Shown: piece after piece, positions 44,418 through 54,631 of the stretch | How positions within the stretch are numbered: the first letter of the stretch is position 1 | Layout of the letters: each line of letters opens with the position of its first letter | NCBI RefSeq assembly: GCF_030696805.1 | Contig: NZ_JAUYRO010000118.1 | Location: forward strand, 1 to 64,000 | Direction: 5' to 3' | Length of the DNA stretch: 64,000 nucleotides | Source: Methyloversatilis sp. | GTDB lineage: Bacteria > Pseudomonadota > Gammaproteobacteria > Burkholderiales > Rhodocyclaceae | Made by a program: the position numbers and the translations under genes | Notes under the pieces: generated by a model | Database searches by the model: none | Seen by the model: only the letters and a program-made list of their open reading frames with translations | What the model was told of the DNA's origin: nothing

Positions 44418-45061
44418 GCAGCCGGCGCCACCATCGAACGCATGCCGGCCGCTTCAAGCTTGCGTTGCGCAGCTTCGGCTGCGGCGCGACTCGGAAACGG
44501 CCCGACCTTGACGCGGGTGCGCGACTGGCCGTTTTCCAGTTTCACCGGTTCGGTGAAGGTAGGGAAACCCAGTTCCCTGGCACGCGCCCGAAGTTTGGCC
44601 ACATTGGCCGCGTCGCTGAACACGCCCAGTTGCAGTGCAAAGGACCCCGACTTGCCATCAAGCAGGGCGGCCACGCGCGACACTTCGCTGGCTGCAGCCG
44701 GCGCAGCAGCCGGTTTGGGCGGCTCGGCCTTAGCTGGAGCGGCAACCGGCGCGGGCGGCACGACGGGCACTGACTCGGTCGTCACCGGCGCATTGGATTC
44801 GGAATCAGGCGGCGCGGGCGGAATCATCACATCGGCCTCGGTCGTCTCCGGCCGCGCCGGCTGGGCAAGTGCCGGCAGGCTGTCACGCGGCGGAATGCGC
44901 ACTGCGATGTCCTGCGCCGGGGCGCGCGGCTCGTGGTCCATCACGACCGGCAGCACGATGGCTGCGGTCAGGGCGAGCGCAATGGCGCCGAGCAGGCGCC
45001 GGCGGGCGCGCTTGCGCAATTCAGTCTGGAGATCGGGTGCGGTAGAAGCCACGTCGGGCAC
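44414..45061 (-). CDS. SPOR-domain inner-membrane protein (DedD-like)
   Basis: 215 residues. An N-terminal cytoplasmic patch (LRKRARRRLLGAI), one transmembrane helix at about 23-41, a proline/alanine/acid-rich periplasmic linker, and a SPOR domain from about residue 140 (KSGSFALQLGVFSDAANVAKLRARARELGFP...). SPOR domains bind denuded septal peptidoglycan. Position between folC and cvpA matches dedD of other proteobacteria. Confidence 0.9.
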   Translation of the reverse strand: MPDVASTAPDLQTELRKRARRRLLGAIALALTAAIVLPVVMDHEPRAPAQDIAVRIPPRDSLPALAQPARPETTEADVMIPPAPPDSESNAPVTTESVPVVPPAPVAAPAKAEPPKPAAAPAAASEVSRVAALLDGKSGSFALQLGVFSDAANVAKLRARARELGFPTFTEPVKLENGQSRTRVKVGPFPSRAAAEAAQRKLEAAGMRSMVAPAA

Positions 45062-45076
45062 ATCCTGCGGGTGGGG

Positions 45077-46369
45077 TCAGCCTTTGGCAGGCAAGGGCGA
45101 GTGCGCGTATTCGCGCATGACTTCGGCGACGGTGAGGAAGGATCCGAACACCACGATTCTATCATCTGCACCCACCCGTTCCCGGGTCGCCTGCCACGCG
45201 TCGACCGGGCTGGCGAAGGTTGACACGCTCCCCGGAATGCCCTGTTCGGCAATCATTACGGCGATATCGGCGGCCAGCGTACCGCGCGGGCCGCCGAGGT
45301 CGCACAGCATCCAGTGGTCGATGCGTCCCTTGAGCCGGTCGAGCACGCCTGCGATGTCCTTGTCGCGCAGCATGCCGAGCACGGCCCAGGTTTCCGGGTA
45401 GAAACCCATGCTGGACAGGTTCTCGTTCAGCACCGAGGCGGCGTGCGGGTTGTGCGCGACGTCGAAGATGACGGACGGACGACCGGGCATCACCTGGAAG
45501 CGACCGGGCAGTTCGACCGTGGCCAACCCTAGCCGGATGTCGCCCACCGACACAGGGACCTGGTCGGACATGGCGTCCAGCGCCGTGATCACCGCCGATG
45601 CATTGAGCAGCTGGTTGGCACCGCGCAGCGCCGGATAGCCCAGCCCGCCGCGCTTGACCAGCCGCTCGGGCTCGCGCCGCCAATAGCCCCACTGCTGCCG
45701 ATCACCGGCAAAGCCGAAATCGCGGCCGGACACCTTGAGCACCGCGCCGATCGTCTGGGCGTATTCGATCACCGTGGCCGGCGGCACCGGATCCCCGACG
45801 ATGGCCGGACGCCCCGCGCGGAAAATGCCGGCCTTCTCGCGACCGATCAGTTCGCGCGTATCACCGAGATATTCCATGTGGTCGAGATCGACGCTGGTGA
45901 CGATGGCGCAGTCGGCGTCGAATGCGTTCACCGCGTCAAGCCGGCCACCCAGCCCCACTTCCATCACGATCACATCGAGGTCAGCGCGCTCGAACACCTG
46001 CCATGCGCCCAGTGTGCCGAATTCGAAATAGGTCAGCGCGGTGTCGCCGCGCGCCTGTTCGACCTCGGCAAATCCGGCGCACAGAGCCTCATCGCTGGCC
46101 GGTTCGCCGTTGATGCGCACGCGTTCGTTGTAGGCCAGCAGATGCGGCGACGTATAAGTGCCGACACGATAGCCGGCACAACGCAGGATGCGTTCGAGCA
46201 TGGCACAGGTCGAACCTTTGCCGTTCGTGCCACCAACGATGAACAGCGGGATGCGTTGCGTGATGCCAAGCGCCGCCTTGACGCTGAGCACGCGGTCCAG
46301 CCCGAGCTGGATCACCTTCGGATGCAGGCCTTCGAGGTGCTGCAGCCACTCGGTAAGCGTCAGCGGCAT
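45077..46369 (-). CDS. folC: Bifunctional dihydrofolate synthase/folylpolyglutamate synthase
   Basis: 430 residues. P-loop GTNGKGSTCAMLERIL, then GTYTSPHLLAYNERVRING, a Mg-binding EVGLGGRLDAVN, SVDLDHMEYLGDT and FDVAHNPHA. It adds glutamate to dihydropteroate and to reduced folates. It lies between accD and the SPOR gene, the usual betaproteobacterial arrangement. Confidence 0.95.
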   Translation of the reverse strand: MPLTLTEWLQHLEGLHPKVIQLGLDRVLSVKAALGITQRIPLFIVGGTNGKGSTCAMLERILRCAGYRVGTYTSPHLLAYNERVRINGEPASDEALCAGFAEVEQARGDTALTYFEFGTLGAWQVFERADLDVIVMEVGLGGRLDAVNAFDADCAIVTSVDLDHMEYLGDTRELIGREKAGIFRAGRPAIVGDPVPPATVIEYAQTIGAVLKVSGRDFGFAGDRQQWGYWRREPERLVKRGGLGYPALRGANQLLNASAVITALDAMSDQVPVSVGDIRLGLATVELPGRFQVMPGRPSVIFDVAHNPHAASVLNENLSSMGFYPETWAVLGMLRDKDIAGVLDRLKGRIDHWMLCDLGGPRGTLAADIAVMIAEQGIPGSVSTFASPVDAWQATRERVGADDRIVVFGSFLTVAEVMREYAHSPLPAKG

Positions 46370-46427
46370 CGGATCGACAGGCCGGGCACTGTTGTCATGC
46401 GACGCAGAGGTCGCGGATCGGTCCGCT

Positions 46428-47297
46428 TCAGCACGTCAGTGCAGGCATGCGTTGCAACGCGGACAGCAGGCCGGCGATGCGGTCGGGCATTTCGCGGCGA
46501 TCAACAATCATGTCGACAGCGCCCTTTTCGACCAGGAACTCGGCGCGCTGGAATCCTTCCGGCAGCTTTTCGCGCACCGTCTGTTCGATCACGCGCGGGC
46601 CGGCGAAACCGATCAGCGCGCCTGGCTCGGCGATGACGATGTCGCCCATGAATGCAAAGCTGGCGGATACGCCGCCCATGGTCGGGTCGGTCAGCACCGA
46701 AATGAAGGGCAGCCTGTGCTGCGCCAGCTGGGTGAGCGCAGCGGTGGTCTTGGCCATCTGCATCAGCGAAAACAGACCTTCCTGCATGCGCGCACCGCCG
46801 CTCGCCGCGATGCACACGAAAGGCAGCCGTTGTTCGACCGCGACGCGCACGCCGCGCACGAAACGTTCGCCGACGACCGAACCCATCGATCCACCGAGAA
46901 ATTCGAATTCGAAACAGGCGACTACCACCGGCACCGTCCGGATCGCACCCTGCAGGACGATGAGTGCATCACCCTCGCCGGTTTCGTCGGCCGCCGCGTT
47001 CAGGCGATCGGCGTAACGTTTGCTGTCACGGAACTTAAGCGGATCGACCGGCATGACTTCGGCGCCGATCTCGAAGCGGCCTTCTCGGTCGAGCAGGGCG
47101 TCGAGCCGCACGCGGGCACGTACCCGCGAGTGGTGACTGCATTTCGGACAGACGCCGGTATTGGCCGCCAGATCGGCGGTGTAGAGCACCGCTTCGCAAG
47201 CCGGACACTTCGACCACAGACCTTCGGGCACCGACTTGCGCCCGGCAGCCTCGCTGCGGTTGATCTTTGGCGGCAGCAGCTTCTGCAGCCAACTCAT
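46428..47297 (-). CDS. accD: Acetyl-CoA carboxylase carboxyltransferase beta subunit
   Basis: 289 residues. Zinc ribbon Cys31, Cys34, Cys50 and Cys53 (CPAC...CPKC), then the crotonase-like core with [54 protein letters not shown] and [24 protein letters not shown]. With AccA it transfers carboxyl from biotin to acetyl-CoA. Start overlaps the trpA stop by ATGA. Confidence 0.97.
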   Translation of the reverse strand: MSWLQKLLPPKINRSEAAGRKSVPEGLWSKCPACEAVLYTADLAANTGVCPKCSHHSRVRARVRLDALLDREGRFEIGAEVMPVDPLKFRDSKRYADRLNAAADETGEGDALIVLQGAIRTVPVVVACFEFEFLGGSMGSVVGERFVRGVRVAVEQRLPFVCIAASGGARMQEGLFSLMQMAKTTAALTQLAQHRLPFISVLTDPTMGGVSASFAFMGDIVIAEPGALIGFAGPRVIEQTVREKLPEGFQRAEFLVEKGAVDMIVDRREMPDRIAGLLSALQRMPALTC

Positions 47298-48106
47298 GCC
47301 GCCACCTCGACGCTGTCCATCGCCGTGCGGATGCCGCTCAGCAGTGTCTTCACGCGCGGCAGTATTTCGTCTGCCGGACTGTTCTCGATTTCCTCGATGA
47401 TACGGCTGCCGATGACAACCGCGTCGGCCACCACAGCCAGCGCCTTCGCCGACGCGCCATCACGTACGCCAAAGCCGACGCCGACCGGCAGGCCGACCAT
47501 GTCGCGGATCAGCGGAATGCGCTTCGATACGGCATCGATGTCGATGTGGCCGGCGCCGGTCACGCCTTTCAGCGACACGTAGTAGATGTAGCCGCTGCCG
47601 ATTTCGCCGACGGCGCGGATGCGTGCGTCGGTCGAGGTTGGCGCCAGCAGGAAGATGACGTCCAGCCCGGCTGCGCGAACCACCTTCGCGAACTCGCGCG
47701 ACTCTTCCGGCGGGTAATCCACGACCAGCACGCCGTCCGCACCGGCCGCCGAGGCAGCGTCGGCGAAGGCGTCGACGCCCATTGCCTCGATCGGGTTGGC
47801 ATAGCCCATCAGCACCACCGGCGTCGTCGTGTTGCGGGTGCGGAATTCGGCCACCGCCGCGATCACCTGGCGCAGGGACACCTTCTTGAGCAACGCTCGT
47901 TCGGACGCGCGCTGTATCGTCGGGCCATCGGCCATCGGGTCGGAAAAGGGTACCCCGAGTTCGATGATGTCGGCACCCGCCTCGACCAGCGTGTGCATCA
48001 GCGGGACCGTGACCGACAGGTCCGGGTCGCCCGCGGTGACGAATGGAATCAGCGCCTTGCGACCGGCGGCGTCCAGCGCGGACAATGTTTGAGTGATTCG
48101 GGACAT
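47294..48106 (-). CDS. trpA: Tryptophan synthase alpha subunit
   Basis: 270 residues from ATG 48106 ([30 protein letters not shown]). Catalytic glutamate and aspartate lie in [24 protein letters not shown] and GVGFGVRDG are further family markers. It cleaves indole-glycerol phosphate to indole and glyceraldehyde 3-phosphate. Earlier starts add a non-conserved extension. Confidence 0.96.
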   Translation of the reverse strand: MSRITQTLSALDAAGRKALIPFVTAGDPDLSVTVPLMHTLVEAGADIIELGVPFSDPMADGPTIQRASERALLKKVSLRQVIAAVAEFRTRNTTTPVVLMGYANPIEAMGVDAFADAASAAGADGVLVVDYPPEESREFAKVVRAAGLDVIFLLAPTSTDARIRAVGEIGSGYIYYVSLKGVTGAGHIDIDAVSKRIPLIRDMVGLPVGVGFGVRDGASAKALAVVADAVVIGSRIIEEIENSPADEILPRVKTLLSGIRTAMDSVEVAA

Positions 48107-48170
48107 TTTCGGAAACCGTCGCCGGGCGGCTTCCGCCACCCGGCTGACAACAGGATGGTGGAAAAGCAGG

Positions 48171-49403
48171 TCAGAACTTGATGCCGGACTTCTCGGCCAC
48201 GGTATGCATGTCCTTGTCACCGCGACCGGACAGATTGACCAGCAGCACCGCGTCCTTTGACATGCCGGCCGCCATCTTCATCGCGTAGGCGACGGCGTGC
48301 GACGATTCGAGCGCCGGAATGATGCCTTCCATGCGGCAGGTCTTGTGGAAGGCGGCCAGCGCTTCCTCGTCGTCAATCGCCACATATTCGGCGCGGCCGC
48401 AGTCCTTCAGCCAGGCGTGCTCCGGACCGACGCCCGGGTAATCGAGGCCGGCCGACACCGAATGGGTTTCGATGATCTGGCCGATTTCGTCCTGCAGCAG
48501 ATAGGTGCGATTGCCGTGCAGCACCCCCGGGCGTCCGGCGCACAGCGACGCCGAATGCATCCCGGTCGAAATGCCGTGCCCGGCCGCCTCGACGCCGATC
48601 AGGCGCACGTCCGGATACGGAATGTAGGGATAGAAGATGCCCATCGCGTTCGAGCCGCCACCGACACAGGCGATCACGGCGTCCGGCTGACGGCCGATCA
48701 TTTCCGGCATCTGCCACTTGCACTCTTCGCCGATGACCGACTGGAAGTCGCGCACCATCATCGGATAAGGATGCGGACCGGCCACTGTACCGATGATGTA
48801 GAAGGTGTTGGCGACGTTGGTCACCCAGTCGCGCATGGCTTCATTCAGCGCGTCCTTGAGCGTCTTCGAGCCGCATTCGACCGGCACTACCGTGGCACCG
48901 AGCAACTTCATCCGATAGACGTTGGCCGCCTGGCGCTTCACGTCCTCGCTGCCCATGTAGACCACGCATTCCATGCCGAGACGGGCCGCGATCGTTGCCG
49001 TGGCAACGCCGTGCTGGCCGGCACCGGTTTCGGCGATCACGCGCGGCTTGCCCATGTGTTTGGCCACCATGGCCTGGCCGATCACGTTGTTGATCTTGTG
49101 CGCGCCGGTGTGGTTCAGGTCTTCGCGCTTGAGGTAGATCTGCGCCCCACCGGCCGCGTCGGACAGGCGGCGGGCATGGAAGATCGGGCTCGGGCGGCCG
49201 ACGTAATGCTTCAGCTCGTACTCGAATTCAGCACGGAACGCCGGTTCGTCCTTCAATGATTCGTAGGTGTCGCGCAGTTCATCGAGCGCGGCAATCAGGG
49301 TTTCGGCGACGAAGGTGCCGCCGTACGGGCCAAAATGCCCGGTCGTGTCCGGCAGGTTGTAGGCGGAGGCAGATACCTCAGCCGGCAGGTCGAGCTTCCC
49401 CAT
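48171..49403 (-). CDS. trpB: Tryptophan synthase beta subunit
   Basis: 410 residues. [15 protein letters not shown], the PLP lysine in [11 protein letters not shown], the phosphate loop [10 protein letters not shown], and [17 protein letters not shown] are all present. It condenses indole with serine. The start overlaps the trpF stop by 26 bp. The gap to trpA is 64 bp. Confidence 0.97.
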   Translation of the reverse strand: MGKLDLPAEVSASAYNLPDTTGHFGPYGGTFVAETLIAALDELRDTYESLKDEPAFRAEFEYELKHYVGRPSPIFHARRLSDAAGGAQIYLKREDLNHTGAHKINNVIGQAMVAKHMGKPRVIAETGAGQHGVATATIAARLGMECVVYMGSEDVKRQAANVYRMKLLGATVVPVECGSKTLKDALNEAMRDWVTNVANTFYIIGTVAGPHPYPMMVRDFQSVIGEECKWQMPEMIGRQPDAVIACVGGGSNAMGIFYPYIPYPDVRLIGVEAAGHGISTGMHSASLCAGRPGVLHGNRTYLLQDEIGQIIETHSVSAGLDYPGVGPEHAWLKDCGRAEYVAIDDEEALAAFHKTCRMEGIIPALESSHAVAYAMKMAAGMSKDAVLLVNLSGRGDKDMHTVAEKSGIKF

Positions 49404-50016
49404 TTTCCACTCCTGATATGAACGCGGCCACCCTGGCCACGTCCTTGATTCCTTTGGCGGATTCCACTCCGCTGCTCACATCTACCGCCGCCGGAGCAAC
49501 GCGTCTGACCGCGTCTGACACAGTCTCCGGGTCCAGCCCGCCGGACAGGATCACGGGCAATGGAAGTTCGTGCGGAATCAGCGTCCAGTCAAAGCATTTT
49601 CCTGAACCGCCCCAACCCTCCGAGTACGCATCCAGCAGCAGCGCACGCGCTGAACGAAACCTGACTGCGCATTCTAGCAAATCCAGCCCCGGCCTCACCC
49701 GGACTGCTTTGATGTACGGCAGGCCGAAACGTTCGCAGTCGTCCGGCGTCTCGTCGCCGTGAAACTGCAGGCAATCAAGACACGCCTCGCGCGCCGCCTC
49801 ACCGATCAGTCCGGCGTCTTCATTGACGAACAGCCCGACCCGCGTGACGAATGGCGGCACCAGGAGCGCCAGCGCCGCCGCCCTTTCTAGCGTTACGGCG
49901 CGCGGGCTCGGCGGATACAGCACGAACCCGACCGCGTCGACACCCAGTGCCAGCGCACCGCTCAGGTCGAATTCGCGGGTGAAGCCACACACCTTGATAC
50001 GGGTCCTGCGCACCAT
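49378..50016 (-). CDS. trpF: Phosphoribosylanthranilate isomerase
   Basis: 212 residues from ATG 50016 ([15 protein letters not shown]). The catalytic cysteine is in KVCGFTR and the catalytic aspartate in [31 protein letters not shown] and AVDVSSGVE bind phosphate. It isomerises PRA to CdRP in tryptophan synthesis. A longer frame to 50376 lies inside truA and is rejected. Confidence 0.95.
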   Translation of the reverse strand: MVRRTRIKVCGFTREFDLSGALALGVDAVGFVLYPPSPRAVTLERAAALALLVPPFVTRVGLFVNEDAGLIGEAAREACLDCLQFHGDETPDDCERFGLPYIKAVRVRPGLDLLECAVRFRSARALLLDAYSEGWGGSGKCFDWTLIPHELPLPVILSGGLDPETVSDAVRRVAPAAVDVSSGVESAKGIKDVARVAAFISGVENGEARPAG

Positions 50017-50045
50017 GCGCCCCTGGAGATGATCGTGAAGATAGT

Positions 50046-50852
50046 TCAGCCGGGTGCCACGCCCGGTCCGATTGCCGGAAGGCGCACCCCTTGCTGGCTC
50101 GCCGGCAAATGCCAACGCGCATCGTAGCCCACCCCGGCCAGATAGAGGCCACTGGCGGAAAAAGTGGGGGCTCCCAGTCGCCGGTCCTGCCCTGCCAGCA
50201 GTTCGCCGATCCATGGGGGATCTCGCCGGCAGCACCCGACCTCCACCAGCGCGCCGATGATGTTGCGCACCATGTGATGCAGGAAGGCGTTGGCCGTCAG
50301 GTCGAACATTATCCAGTCGCCCTGGCGCATCAGCGTCAGCTCGGACAAGGTGCGTACCGGACTGCGCGCCTGACATTCCGACGAGCGGAAGGCGGAAAAA
50401 TCATGCGTGCCGATCAGCTCGACCGCGGCGGCCTGCATACGGACCTCGTCGAGCGGACGGTGGAACCAGCCGGCCAAAGTCGCCGACAGCGCCGGACGGA
50501 CAGGATGGTTGTAAAGGCAGTAGCGGTAGCTGCGCGAATGTGCCGAAAAACGAGCGTTGAAATCGTCAGCGACCGGCGCAGCCCAGCGCACGGCAACCGA
50601 AGACGGCAGCAGCGCATTGCAGCCGCGTACCCAAGCCGTGTCCGGGCGCATTGCAGAGGTATCGAAATGCACCACCTGGGCGGTCGCATGGACACCGCTA
50701 TCGGTGCGGCCGGAAGCCTGCACGCGAAGCGGATGCGCCGCGATGGCTGACAAGGCAGCTTCCAGCGTGTCCTGCACCGTGGGCCCGACGACCTGTGACT
50801 GCCAGCCGCGAAAGGCCGATCCGTCGTATTCGACACCCAGCGCAATACGCAC
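50046..50852 (-). CDS. truA: tRNA pseudouridine(38-40) synthase
   Basis: 268 residues from GTG 50852, one base after the upstream stop. IALGVEYDGSAFRGWQSQ, the catalytic Asp51 in ASGRTDSGVHA, HSRSYRYCLYN and FLHHMVRNIIGALVEVG identify TruA. It modifies the anticodon arm of many tRNAs. GTG is chosen because the next upstream codons belong to the preceding gene. Confidence 0.95.
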   Translation of the reverse strand: MRIALGVEYDGSAFRGWQSQVVGPTVQDTLEAALSAIAAHPLRVQASGRTDSGVHATAQVVHFDTSAMRPDTAWVRGCNALLPSSVAVRWAAPVADDFNARFSAHSRSYRYCLYNHPVRPALSATLAGWFHRPLDEVRMQAAAVELIGTHDFSAFRSSECQARSPVRTLSELTLMRQGDWIMFDLTANAFLHHMVRNIIGALVEVGCCRRDPPWIGELLAGQDRRLGAPTFSASGLYLAGVGYDARWHLPASQQGVRLPAIGPGVAPG

Positions 50853-50853
50853 G

Positions 50854-51480
50854 TCAGGCCCAGTGCCAGAGCGCAAGCAGGCCAGCGGCAGCGGCCAGTA
50901 CGACACGATCCATCGAGGCCAGCGGTGCGCACGCCTCGACCGGCAGGGGCGTTCCGCTGTCGCCGTCTTCCAGCCAGGAACGCCAATCGCGTCCGGGCAC
51001 CTGGTGATCGAGTTCGTGCAGGACGAGTTGCAGGCGCAAGGCGAAGCTTCCGGGCGAAGGAGGATCCGCCGACATCGGATGAACCAGTCGGTGAATGGCC
51101 CCGGTGAGCCGCGCTGGCGTCAGCCGTTCCAGCAAGACGGCGACGGCAGCGGCCATGCCAATAAGCTTGCTCATGGCAGACAGGGCAGCCAGCAGGCCTT
51201 CGACACTCGGGCCCGCCGCAAAATCGGGTATCAGCAGACGCCCGGGCGTGGCGAACGCAAAGGTGAGCAGGACGGCAAGCAGCAACCAACGCAGACGGCG
51301 CAGCAGGCGAAGAAAACGACGCGGGGCGAACAGGAGGGCGCAGGTGATCGATATGCCCGACCACAGCTCATGCCAGGGCGAGCCCGCCACCTGCCCGGCA
51401 AGCAGCCAGAACAGCCAGAGCGCAAGCAGCGTAGCCGCATGCAGGCGCGGCACGGAAGGATCAGTATCGGTAGCGTACAT
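50854..51480 (-). CDS. Membrane protein, possibly EcfT/CbiQ-like
   Basis: 208 residues from ATG 51480. Three to four spans (LHAATLLALWLFWLLAG, GISITCALLFA, WLLLAVLLTFAFATPG, LIGMAAAVAVLL) and a C-terminal span. The cytoplasmic segment LTPARLTGAIHRLVHPM resembles the coupling region of energy-coupling-factor T components, but the match is partial and no ECF ATPase is nearby. It lies between fimV and truA, where many betaproteobacteria have an unassigned gene. Confidence 0.65.
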   Translation of the reverse strand: MYATDTDPSVPRLHAATLLALWLFWLLAGQVAGSPWHELWSGISITCALLFAPRRFLRLLRRLRWLLLAVLLTFAFATPGRLLIPDFAAGPSVEGLLAALSAMSKLIGMAAAVAVLLERLTPARLTGAIHRLVHPMSADPPSPGSFALRLQLVLHELDHQVPGRDWRSWLEDGDSGTPLPVEACAPLASMDRVVLAAAAGLLALWHWA

Positions 51481-51590
51481 GAGGACGACGCAGGAACATT
51501 GCGTCAAGCATAGCGCCAGGCGGGGCCCGGGCGAACAGGACAGGCGAGCGAATTTTCAGCCGGGACGCGGGTATGTGCGCTGTGCGGGGC

Positions 51591-51612
51591 GGATCGGCCC
51601 GAAGGCCGATCC
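51591..51612 (-). terminator. UUCG-capped hairpin after fimV
   Basis: ggatcggcc/ggccgatcc with a TTCG loop on the minus strand, 20 bp past the fimV stop. The stem is very stable but no T-run follows, so it may be a processing or stabilising element and not a full terminator. Confidence 0.5.
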
Positions 51613-51631
51613 ATCTGCTGCAATGTCCCGT

Positions 51632-54493
51632 TCAGGCAAGTTTGGCGAGCATTTCACTCGCCTGCGACTGCTGGTCCATCGTGCCTTCGCGCACGACTTC
51701 CTGCAGCAGTTCGCGCGCACCTTCCTTGTCGCCCATTTCTTCATAGGCGCGCGCCAACTCGAGCTTGGTCTCCGCTTCTTCCGCTGCCGTTTGCGGCGGC
51801 TCTTCGCTCGCGAGCATATCTTCCGGATTGATCACGGTGGAGACCGAAGACTCGCTCAGATCCGGCAGTGCCTGCGGCGCTGGTTCTTCGAACGCCTGCA
51901 CCGCATCGCCGACCACATCTGTTTCCAGCGCATGCAGGGGGTCACCGACGATGTCGGTTTCAAGCGTGGATGGATCAGTGCCCAGATCGAGGTTGATGTC
52001 CGACAGATCGATCACCGGTTCGGCTGTCGCCTGAGCCGGCGCGTCCGATGCGTCGAAGTTGAAGTCGATCAGATTGCCTACGTCGGTGCGTTCCAGATCG
52101 ACCACCGCACCGCTGGCCGCGGCATCCGGATCGTCGCCCGCCGCCGGCAACGACAAATCAAGATCGAAACCCTGCGAGGACTGGGCAAGGGCTTCCGCCG
52201 TGTCTGCGACATTCTTTTCCAGGATGACGGTACTGACGTCCTTCTTCGGCTCGTCCGACGTGAAGTCGAGACCGAGATCGAAATCAAGCGAAGAATCCGC
52301 ATCGGACTCCTCACCCGGCTTGGTCATTGTGGTGGCGACGCCGACCACTGGCGCTTCCGCCAGTGGCGCCGCTGACTGGATGTCGAGATCGAAATCGAGG
52401 TCCGTATCCACCTTCGCTGCCGGCACTTCCGGGGCACCGAGGTCGAGCTTGTTCCGATCCAGCGCAATCGTCGGTTCGCTGCCCGATGCGAGCTGGCCGA
52501 TGTCACCCGGCAACGTCCAGGTATCGCGCATCTTGTCGGCGCCCGATACGACAACGGTAGCCGCCATCGAAGCCTGTTCGTCAAAACCGTCGTCCGGTGC
52601 CTCGCCGCCACCGTACAGCGGATTGGTCGGATCAACCGAGCGGCCCAGCAAGGCCGCCTTTTCCCAGTCCGCGCCACGACCGCCCGTCTGCGCGTAGAGC
52701 TCGGTCGCCATCGTTTCGAATGGCTTGATCGATTTCCGCTGAGCATAGATTTCGAGCAACTTCAGATGGATTGCATGACGGCTCGGCTCGGTCTTCAGCG
52801 CTTCAAGCAGGATTTCTTCCGCCTGCGCATCGCGACCGTAAGCCATGTAAACATCGGCTTCCGCAACCGGATCAACCCCTTCGTCAGCGTCGATCGACGA
52901 CAGCGAAGACTGGCTGAAATCGGTCTGGATCGAACTGGCGCTGGTATCGACGCTCTGGCCACCACCCGTTGCACCGATCACCGACGATGCGGCAGGCATT
53001 GCCTCGAGACCGGCTGTGGTCGAAGGCGTTGCGTCCGGCAGGGGCTGGCGGGCCTTTGACTTGCGATAGCCGAGGTAACCCAGGACGAGCAGCAACACGG
53101 CCCCCAATCCGCCCAACGTCTTGGGATCGGAGAACAGCCCCGGCTGTTCAGGTTCGGGGGCGGGTTCGGGCACCGGAGCAGATGCGGCGACCGGCGGCAC
53201 GGGTTCCGACTTGGGCGGCTCGATAGCCACCGGAGGCTCGGCCGGCTTTTCAGCCGGCTCCTCATCGGCCAGCGCCACCAGATCCGGCACTTCCTTGTCT
53301 TCGGGCTTCGCCGCATCGGCAGCGAGATCCGGCACTGGCTTTTCGGTCGGTTGGACGACAGGCACCGGAGCGGGAACGGGCGCCGGTGCGGGCGTCGTTG
53401 CCGGTGTCTGCGGCGTTGCCGCCTGCTGCTGCGCCTGCGCCATCGGGGTGTTCTTCAGCTCAACCAGCTTCTGCAACTCACGCACATTGCGTTCGAGATC
53501 GGCCAGACGGCTGTTGGCGTCCTTGAGCGCGCGTTCCTTCGCAACCACTTCCTCTTCGAGCGCACTGATCTTGCGGTCGCTTTCGGCCGCAGATTTCGAC
53601 ACCCTGACCTGGTCGGATGCTGCAGCGGCAGAGGGTGCGCGATCGTCGACTCGCGCCTCGATCTTTCCGGACGCAGCGCGACTACCGGTATCTGCCGCCG
53701 ACGGTGCATCGGCCACGGCTCCTGCCAGGCGAGCGCGGTAGGCCGCGAAGTCACTGGTCTGGGCCATCACTATTTTGCGCGCTTCCTGCGGCGACACGGC
53801 TTGCGCGGCCGACTGATCGGGGATTGCGAGAATACGCCCGGCGCGCAGGCGATTCATGTTGCCGTTTTCGAAGGCTTCCGGATTGGCCTGAACCAGCGCC
53901 ACAAGCATCTGGTCGAGGCTGACGCCGGCTGGCATGTACTCGCCAGCGATACGGCTCAGCGTATCGCCGCGCTTCACTTCATGGATGTTGTCGGCGCGCG
54001 CGCGCGCTGGCGCTGGCGCCGAAGGCGCTCTGGTCACTGCACGCGGCTCTGCGCTCTTGACTACGACCGGATCAACCGGCGCCGGTCGCGGCATGTCGGC
54101 CGGGTCGAGCAGGAAAGTATATTCGCGGACCAGCTTGCCGGACGACCAGTTCAGCTCTATCAGGACATCCAGATAAGGCTCGTTCACCACCCGATCGCTG
54201 GTCACGACCAGCACCGGGCGCGACCCGCGTTTTTCAACTGCGACCTTGACGCCGCTCAGACTGGTGGCGTATTCGACGCCGGCCTGCTTGAAGGCACTTG
54301 GCGGCGCGAGCCTGGCGGTCATCGAAGCCAGTTCGTCCGCGCTGGCGGACAACTCGACTTCTGCACGGAGTGTCTGTCCGATAGCGGACTGAACGGTGAG
54401 TTTGCCCAGACCGGCTGCACCGGCTGTCAGCGGAAGCGCTGACAGCAACGCGGTCAACAGGCGGATCGAATGTTTTTTATCGCTATGACGCAC
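51632..54493 (-). CDS. fimV: FimV/HubP-family pilus-assembly and polarity protein
   Basis: 953 residues from GTG 54493, with GAGGA 9 nt upstream. Signal peptide (LLTALLSALPLTAGAAG), FimV N-terminal domain to about 130, a LysM domain at about 170-222 (HEVKRGDTLSRIAGEYMPAGVSLDQMLVALVQANPEAF), a coiled coil, a proline-rich stretch, one transmembrane helix near 455-470 (GGLGAVLLLVLGYLGY) and a long acidic cytoplasmic part. It ends with the conserved FimV C-terminal domain (ETKLELARAYEEMGDKEGARELLQEVVREG). It organises type IV pili and polar proteins. Confidence 0.95.
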   Translation of the reverse strand: MRHSDKKHSIRLLTALLSALPLTAGAAGLGKLTVQSAIGQTLRAEVELSASADELASMTARLAPPSAFKQAGVEYATSLSGVKVAVEKRGSRPVLVVTSDRVVNEPYLDVLIELNWSSGKLVREYTFLLDPADMPRPAPVDPVVVKSAEPRAVTRAPSAPAPARARADNIHEVKRGDTLSRIAGEYMPAGVSLDQMLVALVQANPEAFENGNMNRLRAGRILAIPDQSAAQAVSPQEARKIVMAQTSDFAAYRARLAGAVADAPSAADTGSRAASGKIEARVDDRAPSAAAASDQVRVSKSAAESDRKISALEEEVVAKERALKDANSRLADLERNVRELQKLVELKNTPMAQAQQQAATPQTPATTPAPAPVPAPVPVVQPTEKPVPDLAADAAKPEDKEVPDLVALADEEPAEKPAEPPVAIEPPKSEPVPPVAASAPVPEPAPEPEQPGLFSDPKTLGGLGAVLLLVLGYLGYRKSKARQPLPDATPSTTAGLEAMPAASSVIGATGGGQSVDTSASSIQTDFSQSSLSSIDADEGVDPVAEADVYMAYGRDAQAEEILLEALKTEPSRHAIHLKLLEIYAQRKSIKPFETMATELYAQTGGRGADWEKAALLGRSVDPTNPLYGGGEAPDDGFDEQASMAATVVVSGADKMRDTWTLPGDIGQLASGSEPTIALDRNKLDLGAPEVPAAKVDTDLDFDLDIQSAAPLAEAPVVGVATTMTKPGEESDADSSLDFDLGLDFTSDEPKKDVSTVILEKNVADTAEALAQSSQGFDLDLSLPAAGDDPDAAASGAVVDLERTDVGNLIDFNFDASDAPAQATAEPVIDLSDINLDLGTDPSTLETDIVGDPLHALETDVVGDAVQAFEEPAPQALPDLSESSVSTVINPEDMLASEEPPQTAAEEAETKLELARAYEEMGDKEGARELLQEVVREGTMDQQSQASEMLAKLA

Positions 54494-54592
54494 CGCGTTT
54501 TCCTCGCGCGCTAAAACCCAAATCTCAAAATAACATCATGGTCTTAGCACTGCAAGCTAAACAGTCGCTTTATGTTGCGATACTGTCTGTTA

Positions 54593-54623
54593 CGACACAT
54601 CGCGCATTGAGCGCGATGTGTCG
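54593..54623. terminator. 13-bp hairpin between asd and fimV
   Basis: Perfect stem cgacacatcgcgc/gcgcgatgtgtcg with an attga loop, 9 bp beyond the asd stop. There is no clear T-run on the minus strand, so it is a Rho-assisted terminator or mRNA stabiliser candidate. Confidence 0.55.
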
Positions 54624-54631
54624 GTGCGTGG